Source of the DNA: Legionellaceae bacterium
GTDB taxonomy: Bacteria; Pseudomonadota; Gammaproteobacteria; Legionellales; Legionellaceae
Length of the DNA: 64,000 nt
Reading direction: 5' to 3'
Assembly: GCA_020831865.1 (NCBI GenBank)
Contig: JAFIFT010000014.1
Location: forward strand, 1 to 64,000
The notes under the pieces were generated by a model. It was not told the DNA's origin and made no database searches. It saw only the letters and a list, made by a program, of their open reading frames with translations. The position numbers and the translations under genes are program-made. Positions 48,028 to 56,995 of the stretch are shown piece by piece (the stretch's first letter is position 1; every line of letters begins with the position of its first letter).

Positions 48028-48111
48028 CAATATTGCGAGCTCTGGTGGGAGTGACTGGCTATCCATGAGCGGCTAAACCAAGTTGAATGGTCTTATCACA
48101 GGGAGAGCGTA

Positions 48112-48711
48112 ATGGCGAATATTTTGGTTTTATACTACTCAAGTTATGGACATGTGGAAGCTATGGCTTATGCGGTTGCAGAAGGCGTCAAAGAAGTGGA
48201 GGGAGTGAATGTGGTAGTGAAGCGGGTACCGGAATTGATGTCGGAGGAGGTCGCTAAAAATGCCGGCGTCAAAATGAATCAGTCCGCCCCTGTCGCAGAG
48301 CCTGCTGAACTTGTCAATTATGATGCGATTATTTTTGGTACGCCGACCCGTTTTGGGAATATGGCCGCACAGATGCGGAATTTTTTGGATCAAACTGGTA
48401 AATTATGGATGGAAGGGAAATTAATTGGCAAAGTAGCCAGTGTGTTTGTGTCCACCGGCACCGGCGGCGGTAATGAAACGACGATTACCTCATTTTGGCA
48501 TACTCTGGCCCATCATGGGATGTTAATCACCGGGTTACCCTATAGTGAGGAGGCTTTGCTGGATCTCAGTGCGATGCGGGGTGGTTCTCCTTATGGAGCG
48601 GGAACACTCGCAGGCGCGGATGGTAATCGTAGTCCGCTGGATACTGAAAAAAAAATGGCAGCTTCGCAAGGGCGGCATGTGGCAGAAATAACTAAACGTC
48701 TGTTTGGCTAG
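48112..48711 (+). CDS. wrbA: NAD(P)H:quinone oxidoreductase WrbA
   Basis: The 199-residue flavodoxin-like enzyme reduces quinones by two electrons, limiting oxidative stress. It has [15 protein letters not shown] for FMN-phosphate binding, [10 protein letters not shown] and [13 protein letters not shown]. Ribosome site GGGAG precedes ATG 48112. The stop lies in the first unit of a 24-bp duplication. Confidence 0.95.
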   Translation: MANILVLYYSSYGHVEAMAYAVAEGVKEVEGVNVVVKRVPELMSEEVAKNAGVKMNQSAPVAEPAELVNYDAIIFGTPTRFGNMAAQMRNFLDQTGKLWMEGKLIGKVASVFVSTGTGGGNETTITSFWHTLAHHGMLITGLPYSEEALLDLSAMRGGSPYGAGTLAGADGNRSPLDTEKKMAASQGRHVAEITKRLFG

Positions 48712-48742
48712 CGTTTCTAACGTCTGTTTGGCTAGCGTTTCT
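48695..48742 (+). repeat. Tandem duplication of the wrbA stop region
   Basis: The 24-base unit beginning AACGTCTGTTTGGCTAG occurs twice without a gap. The first copy contains the wrbA stop codon at 48709-48711. The second copy is non-coding. The unit length is a multiple of three. Confidence 0.85.
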
Positions 48743-48905
48743 GGTTAAGCGATGAACGCTATGGTAACCGAGTAAAAATTTTCAGGGGCTAGCGACAAAA
48801 GCCGGAGCGCCATATCATTTAAATTGATTCGGACAATATGAGGATTTACGGATACTTTTTGATACCAAAAAGCTGATATTCAGCGCTCAAGCTTGCTGGA
48901 ATTCA

Positions 48906-48925
48906 TCAAAATGACCAAAGTCCAG
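48906..48925 (+). repeat. Fragment of the interspersed repeat terminus
   Basis: TCAAAATGACCAAAGTCCAG matches the right end of the repeats at 25.9 and 32.0 kb with one base changed. No other part of that element is present, so this is a decayed remnant. Confidence 0.5.
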
Positions 48926-48967
48926 CTATACTTATAGTGAGATCTTGGTACGACAAGGAGTGCGATT

Positions 48968-49354
48968 ATGATTAGCTTGTTTCTTGCAATGGTCATTGGA
49001 TGGTATCTGGTTATCGTCAGCGTGTTCATGCTTGTCCGTCACGAACAATTACATCAGGTCATGGGTGACGTTGTCGCACAGCGCGGATTGTTTTTTATCG
49101 TGGCAATCATGACCCTGATTCTCGGTTTGCTCATGGTGGCAAGCCATAATCTCTGGGTGATGGGATGGCCTGTGTTGATTACGATTATCAGCTGGCTGGT
49201 TTTGCTCAGTGGTGTTCTGCGAATGTTCTGTCCGGATTCAGCCAGAAAAATGGTGCATTTTTTTCAGGAGCATCCGATGCGTCTGAAAGTTGCCGCTGTG
49301 ATCTATTTAATCATTGGTCTGTTTTTACTGCTGAAGGCTTATGCGATAGTCTGA
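48968..49354 (+). CDS. Small four-helix membrane protein
   Basis: The 128-residue protein has four predicted membrane helices (~2-23, 39-59, 62-87, 103-126) with short charged loops (MLVRHEQLHQ, PDSARKMVHFFQEHP). I do not recognise the family. A strong terminator follows. The helices and clean gene boundaries support a real gene of unknown function. Confidence 0.7.
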   Translation: MISLFLAMVIGWYLVIVSVFMLVRHEQLHQVMGDVVAQRGLFFIVAIMTLILGLLMVASHNLWVMGWPVLITIISWLVLLSGVLRMFCPDSARKMVHFFQEHPMRLKVAAVIYLIIGLFLLLKAYAIV

Positions 49355-49369
49355 CTATGCAATGGCATG

Positions 49370-49410
49370 AAAAACCCCAGTGCTGAATCCCCGCGGCACC
49401 GGGGTTTTTT
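49370..49410 (+). terminator. Rho-independent terminator
   Basis: A 14-bp stem with one mismatch (AAAAACCCCAGTGC against GCACCGGGGTTTTT) is followed by the T run at 49405-49410. It ends the membrane-protein gene. Confidence 0.85.
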
Positions 49411-49643
49411 ATTAAGAAAATTAAGCCTCTCTCTATACCATTTTAAAGCCGCTTTTAGCTACTGGATCAAGTTAATCAATGGTCAATTAATGTATGGGGA
49501 CATTTTGTGACGATCTCTCAGGCTCCGGATGACGTGAAGTTACTACTTTTCGAAGAAATAGGTAACCCACAATAATGTAAATAGTGTCAAAGTTAGTGAT
49601 TTGTTGATTTTGCTTTTCGGTGGTTAAGTATCCAGAATTACGA

Positions 49644-49649
49644 TATAAT
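49644..49649 (+). promoter_or_regulatory. Candidate -10 element of prfB-lysS
   Basis: A perfect TATAAT lies 32 bases before the prfB ATG. The matching -35 (TGGTTA at 49621-49626, 17 bases away) is weak. The rest of 49411-49643 shows no gene or other clear signal. Confidence 0.4.
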
Positions 49650-49681
49650 TTCTTCCAGTTTTTATTGCCTTAAGGATGGAC

Positions 49682-50789
49682 ATGTTAGAAACAAATCAGA
49701 CAGCAGTATGGTTGACCGATTTGACGCAGCGTATTGCGGCGCTTAGGGGGTATCTTTGACTTTGATCATAAACGTGAACGTCTGGAAGAGGTTACCCGTG
49801 AATTGGAAAGTGGTGATATCTGGAATCACCCGGAGCGTGCCCGGGCTTTAGGTAAGGAGCGCGGTCAACTGGAATCGGTGGTGCATGGATTAGTCAATCT
49901 ATCGCGCTCCTTGCAGGACTGTCAGGAATTATTTGATATGGCCAGGGCGGAAAATGATGCTGATCTGATCAGTGAGGTGGCCCGCGATATCCAGAAGATT
50001 GAAAAAGAAGTGGCAGCGATGGAGTTTCAACGCATGTTTAGCGGAGAAATGGATCGCATGCCTGCTTATGTCGATATTCAAGCGGGTTCCGGTGGAACCG
50101 AAGCGCAAGACTGGGCGGAAATGCTCCTGAGGATGTACCTGCGCTGGGGGGAGCAGCATGGTTTTACCTGTGACCTCATTGAGTGTTCTCCAGGGGATGT
50201 CGCCGGAATAAAAAGTGCGACGATCCATTACAAGGGCGACTATGCCTTTGGCTGGTTGCGCACGGAGTCTGGCGTGCACCGTTTGGTGCGCAAATCCCCT
50301 TTTGATTCCGGTAATCGACGCCATACGTCCTTCGCCGCTGTTTTTGTGTCGCCAGAAGTTGATGATGATATTCAGATTGATATTAATCCGGCTGACTTGA
50401 GGATTGATACCTATCGAGCATCCGGTGCGGGAGGGCAGCATGTGAACCGAACGGATTCTGCGGTACGGATTACCCATATGCCATCCGGGGTCGTGGTGCA
50501 GTGTCAGAATGATCGCAGTCAGCATAAAAACAAAGATCAGGCAATGAAACAGTTGCGTGCCAAATTGTATGAATTGGAAATGCAAAAAAAATCAGCCCAA
50601 CAACAGGCGCTGGAAGACAGTAAAACCGATATCGGATGGGGGTCGCAAATCCGGTCTTATGTATTGGATCAATCCCGTATTAAAGACTTGCGTACCGGCG
50701 TGGAAACCAGCAATACCCAGGCAGTGCTGGACGGCCATCTGGATCCCTTTATTGAAGCAAGTTTAAAGGCAGGAGTAGAGCAATCGTGA
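49682..50789 (+). CDS. prfB: Peptide chain release factor 2 (programmed +1 frameshift)
   Basis: RF2 reads UGA and UAA stop codons. The gene begins at ATG 49682; codon 25 (CTT, 49754-49756) is followed by an in-frame UGA at 49757-49759. Reading must skip base 49757 to continue as GAC TTT GAT, giving about 368 residues in total. The SPF-type tripeptide region ([16 protein letters not shown]) and GGQ motif (GAGGQHVN) are present. A lack of RF2 lets the slippage succeed, so the protein controls its own synthesis. Translation then passes to lysS through a 4-base overlap. Confidence 0.95.
49745..49759 (+). promoter_or_regulatory. RF2 autoregulatory frameshift site
   Basis: An internal Shine-Dalgarno-like AGGGGG (49745-49750) stands three bases before CTT, followed by TGA and C. 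This is the classical RF2 slippage arrangement, essentially the same as in E. coli. Confidence 0.95.
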
Positions 50790-52276
50790 CAGATGATATT
50801 TTAGATGAAAGTGAAGTCTACAAAATTCGCGTACAAAAACTGGCGGAATTGCGTGAGGAGGGCTTTAATTTCCCGAATCAGTTTCGTCGGCAACATTATG
50901 CTGCTGACTTAGTAACAGACTATGACGCCTTGACGAAAGAAGAACTGGCAGAAAAGGCCGTCGCTGCCAAGGTGTCCGGTCGTATTGTATTGCGACGCGT
51001 GATGGGGAAAGCCAGTTTTTTTCATATTCAGGATGTAAGCGGACGGATACAGGTCTATCTGCGTGCCAATGAGCTTCCGGAGATTTATGAGTCGTTCAAG
51101 CATTGGGATTTGGGTGATATTGTCGGGGTTGAAGGAACACTGTTTAAAACCAATACCGGGGAATTGAGCGTTCATGCCAGCCATCTTGTCTTATTAACCA
51201 AAGCGCTGCGGCCTTTGCCTGATAAATTTCATGGCTTGACGGAACGGGAAATGCGCTATCGCAAGCGTTATGTCGACTTAATTGCCAATGAAGAAAGCCG
51301 GCAGTTATTTATTATGCGCTCACGGTTAATCAGCTTGTTTCGCCAGTTTATGGACATGCATCAGTTTTTGGAAGTCGAAACCCCCATGATGCATCCCATT
51401 CCCGGCGGTGCGGTTGCCCGCCCCTTTATTACGCACCACAATACCCTTGATATGCAGTTGTTTTTGCGTATTTCGCCTGAGTTGTATCTGAAAAGGCTGG
51501 TTGTGGGGGGATTGGAACGGGTCTATGAGATCAATCGAAATTTTCGTAATGAAGGTATCTCAACGCGGCATAATCCTGAATTTACCATGGTTGAGTTTTA
51601 TCAAGCCTACGCAGACTACCATGAGCTGATGGATTTTACCGAGGCGATGCTGCGTTATTTATGTGAGGCCTTACAAGGCCGGCAACAATTAGCCTATCAG
51701 GGGCATAGTCTCGATTTTTCAAAGCCCTTCGTGCGCATGTCGGTGAAGGAGGCCATTATGGCACATCATCCGGCTATCCGTATCGAGCAACTTCACTCCC
51801 TGGATTGGATGCGCAGTGAGTTACAGCAACGAGAACTGGCTTATAAAGACTCGGATGCGCTTGCAGTTTTACAGATGATTTTATTTGAAGAAACGGTGGA
51901 AGAACAATTGATTCAACCGACTTTTATCACGCATTATCCGATTGAAGTGTCACCTTTGGCTCGGCGCTGTGATAACGACCCTTCCGTTACAGACCGTTTT
52001 GAATTGTTTATTGCCGGACGTGAAATCGCCAATGGATTTTCGGAATTAAATGACGCTCAGGACCAGGCGGAACGCTTCCGTAAACAGGCGCTTGCCAAGG
52101 ATGCCGGTGATGTCGAAGCGATGCATTATGACAGTGATTATATTGAAGCGCTTGAATATGGTCTGCCGCCAACCGCCGGTGAAGGTATTGGAATTGATCG
52201 CCTGGTGATGTTGTTTGCAGATGCGGCATCGATTCGTGATGTGATTTTATTTCCCCAGTTACGTCAACAGAGTTAA
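50786..52276 (+). CDS. lysS: Lysyl-tRNA synthetase
   Basis: The 496-residue class II synthetase has an N-terminal OB-fold (~55-150), motif 2 [20 protein letters not shown], and motif 3 [12 protein letters not shown] near the end. The GTG start at 50786 overlaps the prfB stop (GTGA), as is usual for prfB-lysS pairs. Confidence 0.96.
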   Translation: MTDDILDESEVYKIRVQKLAELREEGFNFPNQFRRQHYAADLVTDYDALTKEELAEKAVAAKVSGRIVLRRVMGKASFFHIQDVSGRIQVYLRANELPEIYESFKHWDLGDIVGVEGTLFKTNTGELSVHASHLVLLTKALRPLPDKFHGLTEREMRYRKRYVDLIANEESRQLFIMRSRLISLFRQFMDMHQFLEVETPMMHPIPGGAVARPFITHHNTLDMQLFLRISPELYLKRLVVGGLERVYEINRNFRNEGISTRHNPEFTMVEFYQAYADYHELMDFTEAMLRYLCEALQGRQQLAYQGHSLDFSKPFVRMSVKEAIMAHHPAIRIEQLHSLDWMRSELQQRELAYKDSDALAVLQMILFEETVEEQLIQPTFITHYPIEVSPLARRCDNDPSVTDRFELFIAGREIANGFSELNDAQDQAERFRKQALAKDAGDVEAMHYDSDYIEALEYGLPPTAGEGIGIDRLVMLFADAASIRDVILFPQLRQQS

Positions 52277-52290
52277 CAAAGAGGTGGAAC

Positions 52291-53463
52291 ATGGCGAGTG
52301 AAACAGCGCAAGACCAGTGGAAGACCGGGCGACAATTTTTTTCAGTAGATGGTTTTCGGCAATTTTTTTTAAACATGAAGGAGTTTCCCGAATTGCTGTT
52401 TTACGGCGCCATGGCTCGACAAAGCTGGTATATCTGGCTTGGTGCCTCGCCATTACTCCTCATTTTGTTACCCTTAATTAGTGTTTCTCTGGCTGGTATG
52501 GCCATTCTTGATATTTATCAGCTGATACGTGCCCCAAATAAGAATCTGGATAAATGGTTGAGCGCCTTCATTGCGTCGGTATGTACGGTTTTGGCCGGTA
52601 TATCGATTTTTAGTTTAGTGCTGGGCACCATTTTTGGTTTTAGTTTTGCCGCCGGCCCCTGGTTTTTTCTCTCCAGCGTATCGGTCTTTTTTGCCAGCAC
52701 AGTCTTCAATATGGCCTTGAGCCTGCTGCGCAGCCTTGAGTCGCCGGCGCATTCCCCGCAACAGATGCACTTTGTACAGCGTTTGATCAGTCAATTGAAT
52801 ATGCTTTTGACCTCAGCTTCTGTGATTGGTAGCGTCTGTTTTGTCATTTTATTTCCGGTTTCAACGCCGCTGGCCGCGGCATTTGCCAGTGCCTGTGTCG
52901 CACTGACGGCAATCAATATTGCCTGGCGTTTTACGCCAGAGGTCTATCGTGAAACCATAAAAGACTGGCTTGGTTTCACAAAGCCTGTAAGTGAAGGGAT
53001 CGTGGTAGAAAGAATAAACCCGGACAAGGGGTTGTCTGAGGTCAACACCAAATTAAAGGTTCAGGAAGCCAGTGGCGTGATCCCTTGGCGTTTTTTTACG
53101 GCACCGGATTATCGGAGCCAAATGTTAGCGTTGCCGCCAGAACAGCGCCTTGATTTCTTTAGCGATAAGTTGCAGCGTTATCAGCAAAGACTCGAGGCCA
53201 GTGCCAATCCACCAACGCGCGTCCAGTCTAAAATAGCTGCCTTGAAGGAAATGCGTTTGAATCTGCAAGCCTGCCAAGAGAAGAAGCCACTGACAGCGAT
53301 CGATTGGCAGAAATTCCCACAAATAGCACAAAGTTTTTGGCGCGAAAGTGAAATGGAGGCGATGCAACAAGCCTATGATTGGCTGGTCAGGGCGGATATC
53401 AACCATCCGTTCGCAGACAAAACGCCAACGGAACCAGCGACAGCATCTTTTGGTTGCGGATAA
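52291..53463 (+). CDS. Multi-pass membrane protein of unknown function
   Basis: The 390-residue protein has about five membrane helices between residues 45 and 212, in three blocks (around 46-75, 87-145, 168-212). A charged cytosolic or periplasmic domain of ~175 residues (YRQMLALPPEQRLDFF-like, LQRYQQRLEAS) follows. No signal peptide. I recognise no family. It starts 14 bases after lysS with GAGGTGG upstream, so it is probably co-transcribed. Lineage-restricted membrane proteins of this kind are common in Legionella, and some are secreted effectors; which applies is unknown. Confidence 0.78.
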   Translation: MASETAQDQWKTGRQFFSVDGFRQFFLNMKEFPELLFYGAMARQSWYIWLGASPLLLILLPLISVSLAGMAILDIYQLIRAPNKNLDKWLSAFIASVCTVLAGISIFSLVLGTIFGFSFAAGPWFFLSSVSVFFASTVFNMALSLLRSLESPAHSPQQMHFVQRLISQLNMLLTSASVIGSVCFVILFPVSTPLAAAFASACVALTAINIAWRFTPEVYRETIKDWLGFTKPVSEGIVVERINPDKGLSEVNTKLKVQEASGVIPWRFFTAPDYRSQMLALPPEQRLDFFSDKLQRYQQRLEASANPPTRVQSKIAALKEMRLNLQACQEKKPLTAIDWQKFPQIAQSFWRESEMEAMQQAYDWLVRADINHPFADKTPTEPATASFGCG

Positions 53464-53833
53464 GTTGGTTGTGCCAACGTAGGATTACCTTCAATCAACA
53501 TTGATGGGACGTCCCTAATGTTCTCTAATTTTATTGAAATTAGGCACAATATATACGATGAAGACATCGGTTCAATTTTTGTAGGGATCACTTAGGCTCG
53601 GACCCCACTTATGGTAGTGCTTGACCACAGAGGCCATTCCCCTTTACTATGAGGTTTTAACGACCAGACCCCTTTGCCAAACACGACTGTGGTGGGAATT
53701 TGCTTTGCTGATAGGCGGTTTGAATCGGGTTGCACCGGCCTGTACAACCTGCTTTCACGCACAGCGTCTTTTAGCCCTTCCATCAGCACTGCGCGTTTGG
53801 ACGGCGGTCTATTGAACCAAAAGGCTCGAGGGA
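53464..53833. other. Gene-free 370-bp region before the peptide transporter
   Basis: Open frames exist on both strands (for example 53592-53843 on the minus strand). They overlap each other and lack ribosome sites, so I do not call them genes. There is no clear hairpin or consensus promoter. The promoter of the transporter operon presumably lies in this stretch. Confidence 0.4.
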
Positions 53834-56020
53834 TTGAAAACACGCGCGGTCAGGATTCTGCACAGTCTCGGGGTACTTGCTTGTCTGAGCCTGTCTCCCC
53901 ATGCTAACGCTAGCTCATTCATTCTCAATAATCCCTATCCGCCTGCGCAATCAGAGCAAAATATTTATTACTCCTCGTTTTCTGAACAACCCCGCACCCT
54001 TGACCCTGCGAAGTCTTACTCCGCCAATGAATATATGTTTACCCAACAAATCTATGAGTCACTGCTACAGTATGATTATTACCAGCGCCCCTATACCTTG
54101 GTGCCTTTGGTTGCCCGCCAGATACCAGAGCGGGAGTTTTTAGATAAAGAGGGAAATCGTATCGCTTTGGATCAGGAGGAAGCGATTGCTTACACTCGTT
54201 ATACGGTGTCCATTAAAGCCGGTATTTTTTATCAGCCGCATCCGGCCTTCGCTAAAAACAGCGCCGGCGCGTATCGTTATTATCCCTTGCCGCAGAATTT
54301 TCTGGATAGGCACCATATTAACCGTCTACAGGATTTTAAATATACCGGTACTCGTGAATTGCTGGCGGAGGATTATATTTATCAGATTAAGCGTCTGGCC
54401 AATCCCGCAAACAGTTCACCGGTATCAGGTCTGATGCGCGACTTCATCGTAGGGTTTAAAGAATTTGCCACGAAAGTGCCCAACAATCAAAGCCGTGACC
54501 GTTTTACTGATCTGCGCGATTATCCCTTGCAAGGGCTACGGCGTGTTGACCGGTATACCTTCAGCATTACCCTGCACGGTCGCTACAGTCAGTTTGTGTA
54601 CTGGCTGGCCATGCCGTTTTTCACCGCTATCCCCTGGGAAGTGGATCGCTTTTACCATCAAGAGGGTATGGACGATAAAAATATCAATTTAGACTGGTAT
54701 CCGGTCGGAACCGGCCCTTTTATGCTCAGTGAAAATAATCCCAATCGGCAGATGATCCTGGCCAAAAACCCCAATTTTCGCCCGTTGCTGTTTCCTGATC
54801 AGGGGAGTGAGGATGATCGTCGGCAAGGATATATGCATTCGGTTGGCAAAGCGCTACCCCTGATAGATAAAGCGGTGTTTACTCTGGAAAAAGAAACGAT
54901 CCCGCGCTGGAATAAATTTTTACAGGGATATTATGATTTATCCGGCATCAGCGCTGACAGTTTTGATCAGGCGATTCGGGTGGATGCGCAGGGACATGCT
55001 CAATTGAGCGCAGAATTACAGGCCAAAAAAATGCGTTTGACCCAAACGGACGAACCTGCCATCTATTATATGGGGTTTAATATGCTTGATCCGGTGGTGG
55101 GAGGCAGCAGCGAGCGTGCGCGCTTATTACGCCAGGCTATCTCTATTGCGGTCAATCATGATGAATTCATTGCCATTTTTCTGAATGGACGGGGGCGGCC
55201 GGCCCAGGGGCCCATTCCTCCGGGTATTTTTGGATATACGGAAGGGGAAGCGGGTATTAATCCGTATGTGTATGACTGGCAGGAGGGGCAGTTACGGCGT
55301 AAGGAGCTATCCTATGCACGGACACTGTTAAAGCAGGCCGGTTATGATGGTGGTATGAACCCGGCTACAGGAAAGCGCCTGGTCTTGCACTATGATGTGA
55401 CCAGTAGTGGTAGCCCGGATGATAAAGCCCAACTGGATTGGATGCGCAAACAATTTGCCAAATTGGGTATTGCTTTGAATATTCGCACGACACAATATAA
55501 TCGGTTTCAGGAAAAAATGCGCAATGGTCATGCGCAGATATTTTCCTGGGGCTGGAAGGCGGATTATCCTGATCCGGAAAATTTTTTATTTCTGCTCTAT
55601 AGCCAGAATGGCAAAGTCAAATATGGTGGTGAAAATGCGGCCAATTACAGTAATAGCAGGTTTGATAGGCTTTTTGAAAACATGCGTAACCTGGAGAATA
55701 CCCCACAACGGCAGCGTATGATTGCCGAAATGATAGCGTTGGTGCGACATGATGCGCCGTGGATCTTTGGCGTGAACGCCCAAAGCTTCGTGATTGCGCA
55801 GGACTGGCTTTCCAAAAGCAAACCCAACACCATGGTTGCCAGTGATTTGCAGTACCTGGCGGTAGACGTTGCCGAGCGTAACCGATTGCGGACGCTCTGG
55901 AACCGACCGGTTGTATGGCCTTTAGGGGTATTCTTGCTGATAGGTATGCTGTTGTTGATTCCTATGTGGCGTAGCTACAGACGCAAAGAATACCAACGAG
56001 CACGAAGGATGGATGTATGA
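53834..56020 (+). CDS. Peptide ABC transporter substrate-binding protein with C-terminal membrane anchor
   Basis: The 728-residue protein has a signal peptide (~1-26, ACLSLSPHANA) and an SBP_bac_5 domain (EQPRTLDPAKSYSANEY, DWYPVGTGPFMLSENNPNRQ). Unusually, a C-terminal membrane helix follows at ~692-712 (GVFLLIGMLLLIPMW) with a basic tail. Ordinary OppA proteins are soluble and ~540 residues. The only plausible start is TTG 53834, because the frame is closed just upstream. The stop overlaps the permease start by 4 bases. Confidence 0.82.
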   Translation: MKTRAVRILHSLGVLACLSLSPHANASSFILNNPYPPAQSEQNIYYSSFSEQPRTLDPAKSYSANEYMFTQQIYESLLQYDYYQRPYTLVPLVARQIPEREFLDKEGNRIALDQEEAIAYTRYTVSIKAGIFYQPHPAFAKNSAGAYRYYPLPQNFLDRHHINRLQDFKYTGTRELLAEDYIYQIKRLANPANSSPVSGLMRDFIVGFKEFATKVPNNQSRDRFTDLRDYPLQGLRRVDRYTFSITLHGRYSQFVYWLAMPFFTAIPWEVDRFYHQEGMDDKNINLDWYPVGTGPFMLSENNPNRQMILAKNPNFRPLLFPDQGSEDDRRQGYMHSVGKALPLIDKAVFTLEKETIPRWNKFLQGYYDLSGISADSFDQAIRVDAQGHAQLSAELQAKKMRLTQTDEPAIYYMGFNMLDPVVGGSSERARLLRQAISIAVNHDEFIAIFLNGRGRPAQGPIPPGIFGYTEGEAGINPYVYDWQEGQLRRKELSYARTLLKQAGYDGGMNPATGKRLVLHYDVTSSGSPDDKAQLDWMRKQFAKLGIALNIRTTQYNRFQEKMRNGHAQIFSWGWKADYPDPENFLFLLYSQNGKVKYGGENAANYSNSRFDRLFENMRNLENTPQRQRMIAEMIALVRHDAPWIFGVNAQSFVIAQDWLSKSKPNTMVASDLQYLAVDVAERNRLRTLWNRPVVWPLGVFLLIGMLLLIPMWRSYRRKEYQRARRMDV

Positions 56021-56994
56021 CAGCTTATATTTTAAGGCGGCTCATGTATGCGGTGCCGATTTTGTTAGGTATTAATCTGATTACCTTTGCATTGTTTTTC
56101 ATGGTCAATTCTCCCGATGATATGGCGCGCATGCAGTTGGGGCAAAAACATGTCCGTGCCGAAGCGATTGAGCACTGGAAACAGCATCACGGCTATGATT
56201 TGCCTTTGTTTTATAATCCCGATGCGAAGGCTTTCAAGCGTTTCACACAAACATTGTTTGTACAAAAGTCGTTACGCTTGTTTCTGTTTGATTTTGGCCG
56301 TTCTGACAGTGGCCGGGATATTAGCTATGATATCAGTCATCGTATGTGGCCCAGTCTGGCTATTGCTTTGCCCGTATTATTTCTCGGCTTGCTGGCCAAT
56401 ATTGTGTTCGCGATGGGGATGGCGTTTTTTCGTTCTACCAGTCTGGATTTAAGTGGGGTGGTTTTATGTATCATTTTGATGTCAATCTCCAGTTTGTTTT
56501 ATATTATTGGTGGTCAGTATTTGTTTGGTAAAGTACTGCGTCTCGTACCAATCTCGGGCTATGATGCGGGTTGGGATAGTATTCGTTTTGTCACATTACC
56601 CATTCTGGTAGCGGTTATCGGCGGCCTGGGAGCCGGCGCACGCTGGTACCGAAGCCTGGTACTGGAAGAACTCAATAAAGATTATGTCCGAACCGCCCGT
56701 GCGAAGGGGTTAAGTGAGCAGCGTATTCTTTTTGTGCATGTGCTTAAGAACGCCATGCTGCCCATTTTGACTGGTATTGTGGTGGTAATTCCGTCCTTAT
56801 TTATGGGCAGCCTGGTTTTGGAATCCTTTTTTGGTGTACCCGGATTGGGTAGTTATATTATCGACGCGATTTCACAACAGGATTTTGCCATTGTACGCGC
56901 GATGGTGTTTCTGGGATCGGTTCTCTATATTGTAGGTCTTGTTTTGACCGATATTTCCTATACCCTGGTCGACCCGCGTGTGAGGTTTTCCTGA
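56017..56994 (+). CDS. Peptide ABC transporter permease, OppB-like
   Basis: The 325-residue inner-membrane permease has an N-terminal helix (AYILRRLMYAVPILLGINLI) and the OppB/DppB EAA loop (YVRTARAKGLSEQRILFVHVLKNAMLP). It ends in FFGVPGLGSYIIDAI, also family-typical. It forms the channel with the next gene. The ATG overlaps the preceding stop. Confidence 0.9.
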   Translation: MTAYILRRLMYAVPILLGINLITFALFFMVNSPDDMARMQLGQKHVRAEAIEHWKQHHGYDLPLFYNPDAKAFKRFTQTLFVQKSLRLFLFDFGRSDSGRDISYDISHRMWPSLAIALPVLFLGLLANIVFAMGMAFFRSTSLDLSGVVLCIILMSISSLFYIIGGQYLFGKVLRLVPISGYDAGWDSIRFVTLPILVAVIGGLGAGARWYRSLVLEELNKDYVRTARAKGLSEQRILFVHVLKNAMLPILTGIVVVIPSLFMGSLVLESFFGVPGLGSYIIDAISQQDFAIVRAMVFLGSVLYIVGLVLTDISYTLVDPRVRFS

Positions 56995-56995
56995 T

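Noticed and set aside
49734-50789. prfB starting at an internal ATG, or being a frameshifted pseudogene
   Set aside because: The AGGGGG, CTT, TGA, C arrangement is the known RF2 regulatory site, so the shift is programmed.
53592-53843. 83-residue minus-strand gene before the peptide transporter
   Set aside because: It overlaps other open frames and the transporter start and lacks a ribosome site; reported only as an open region.
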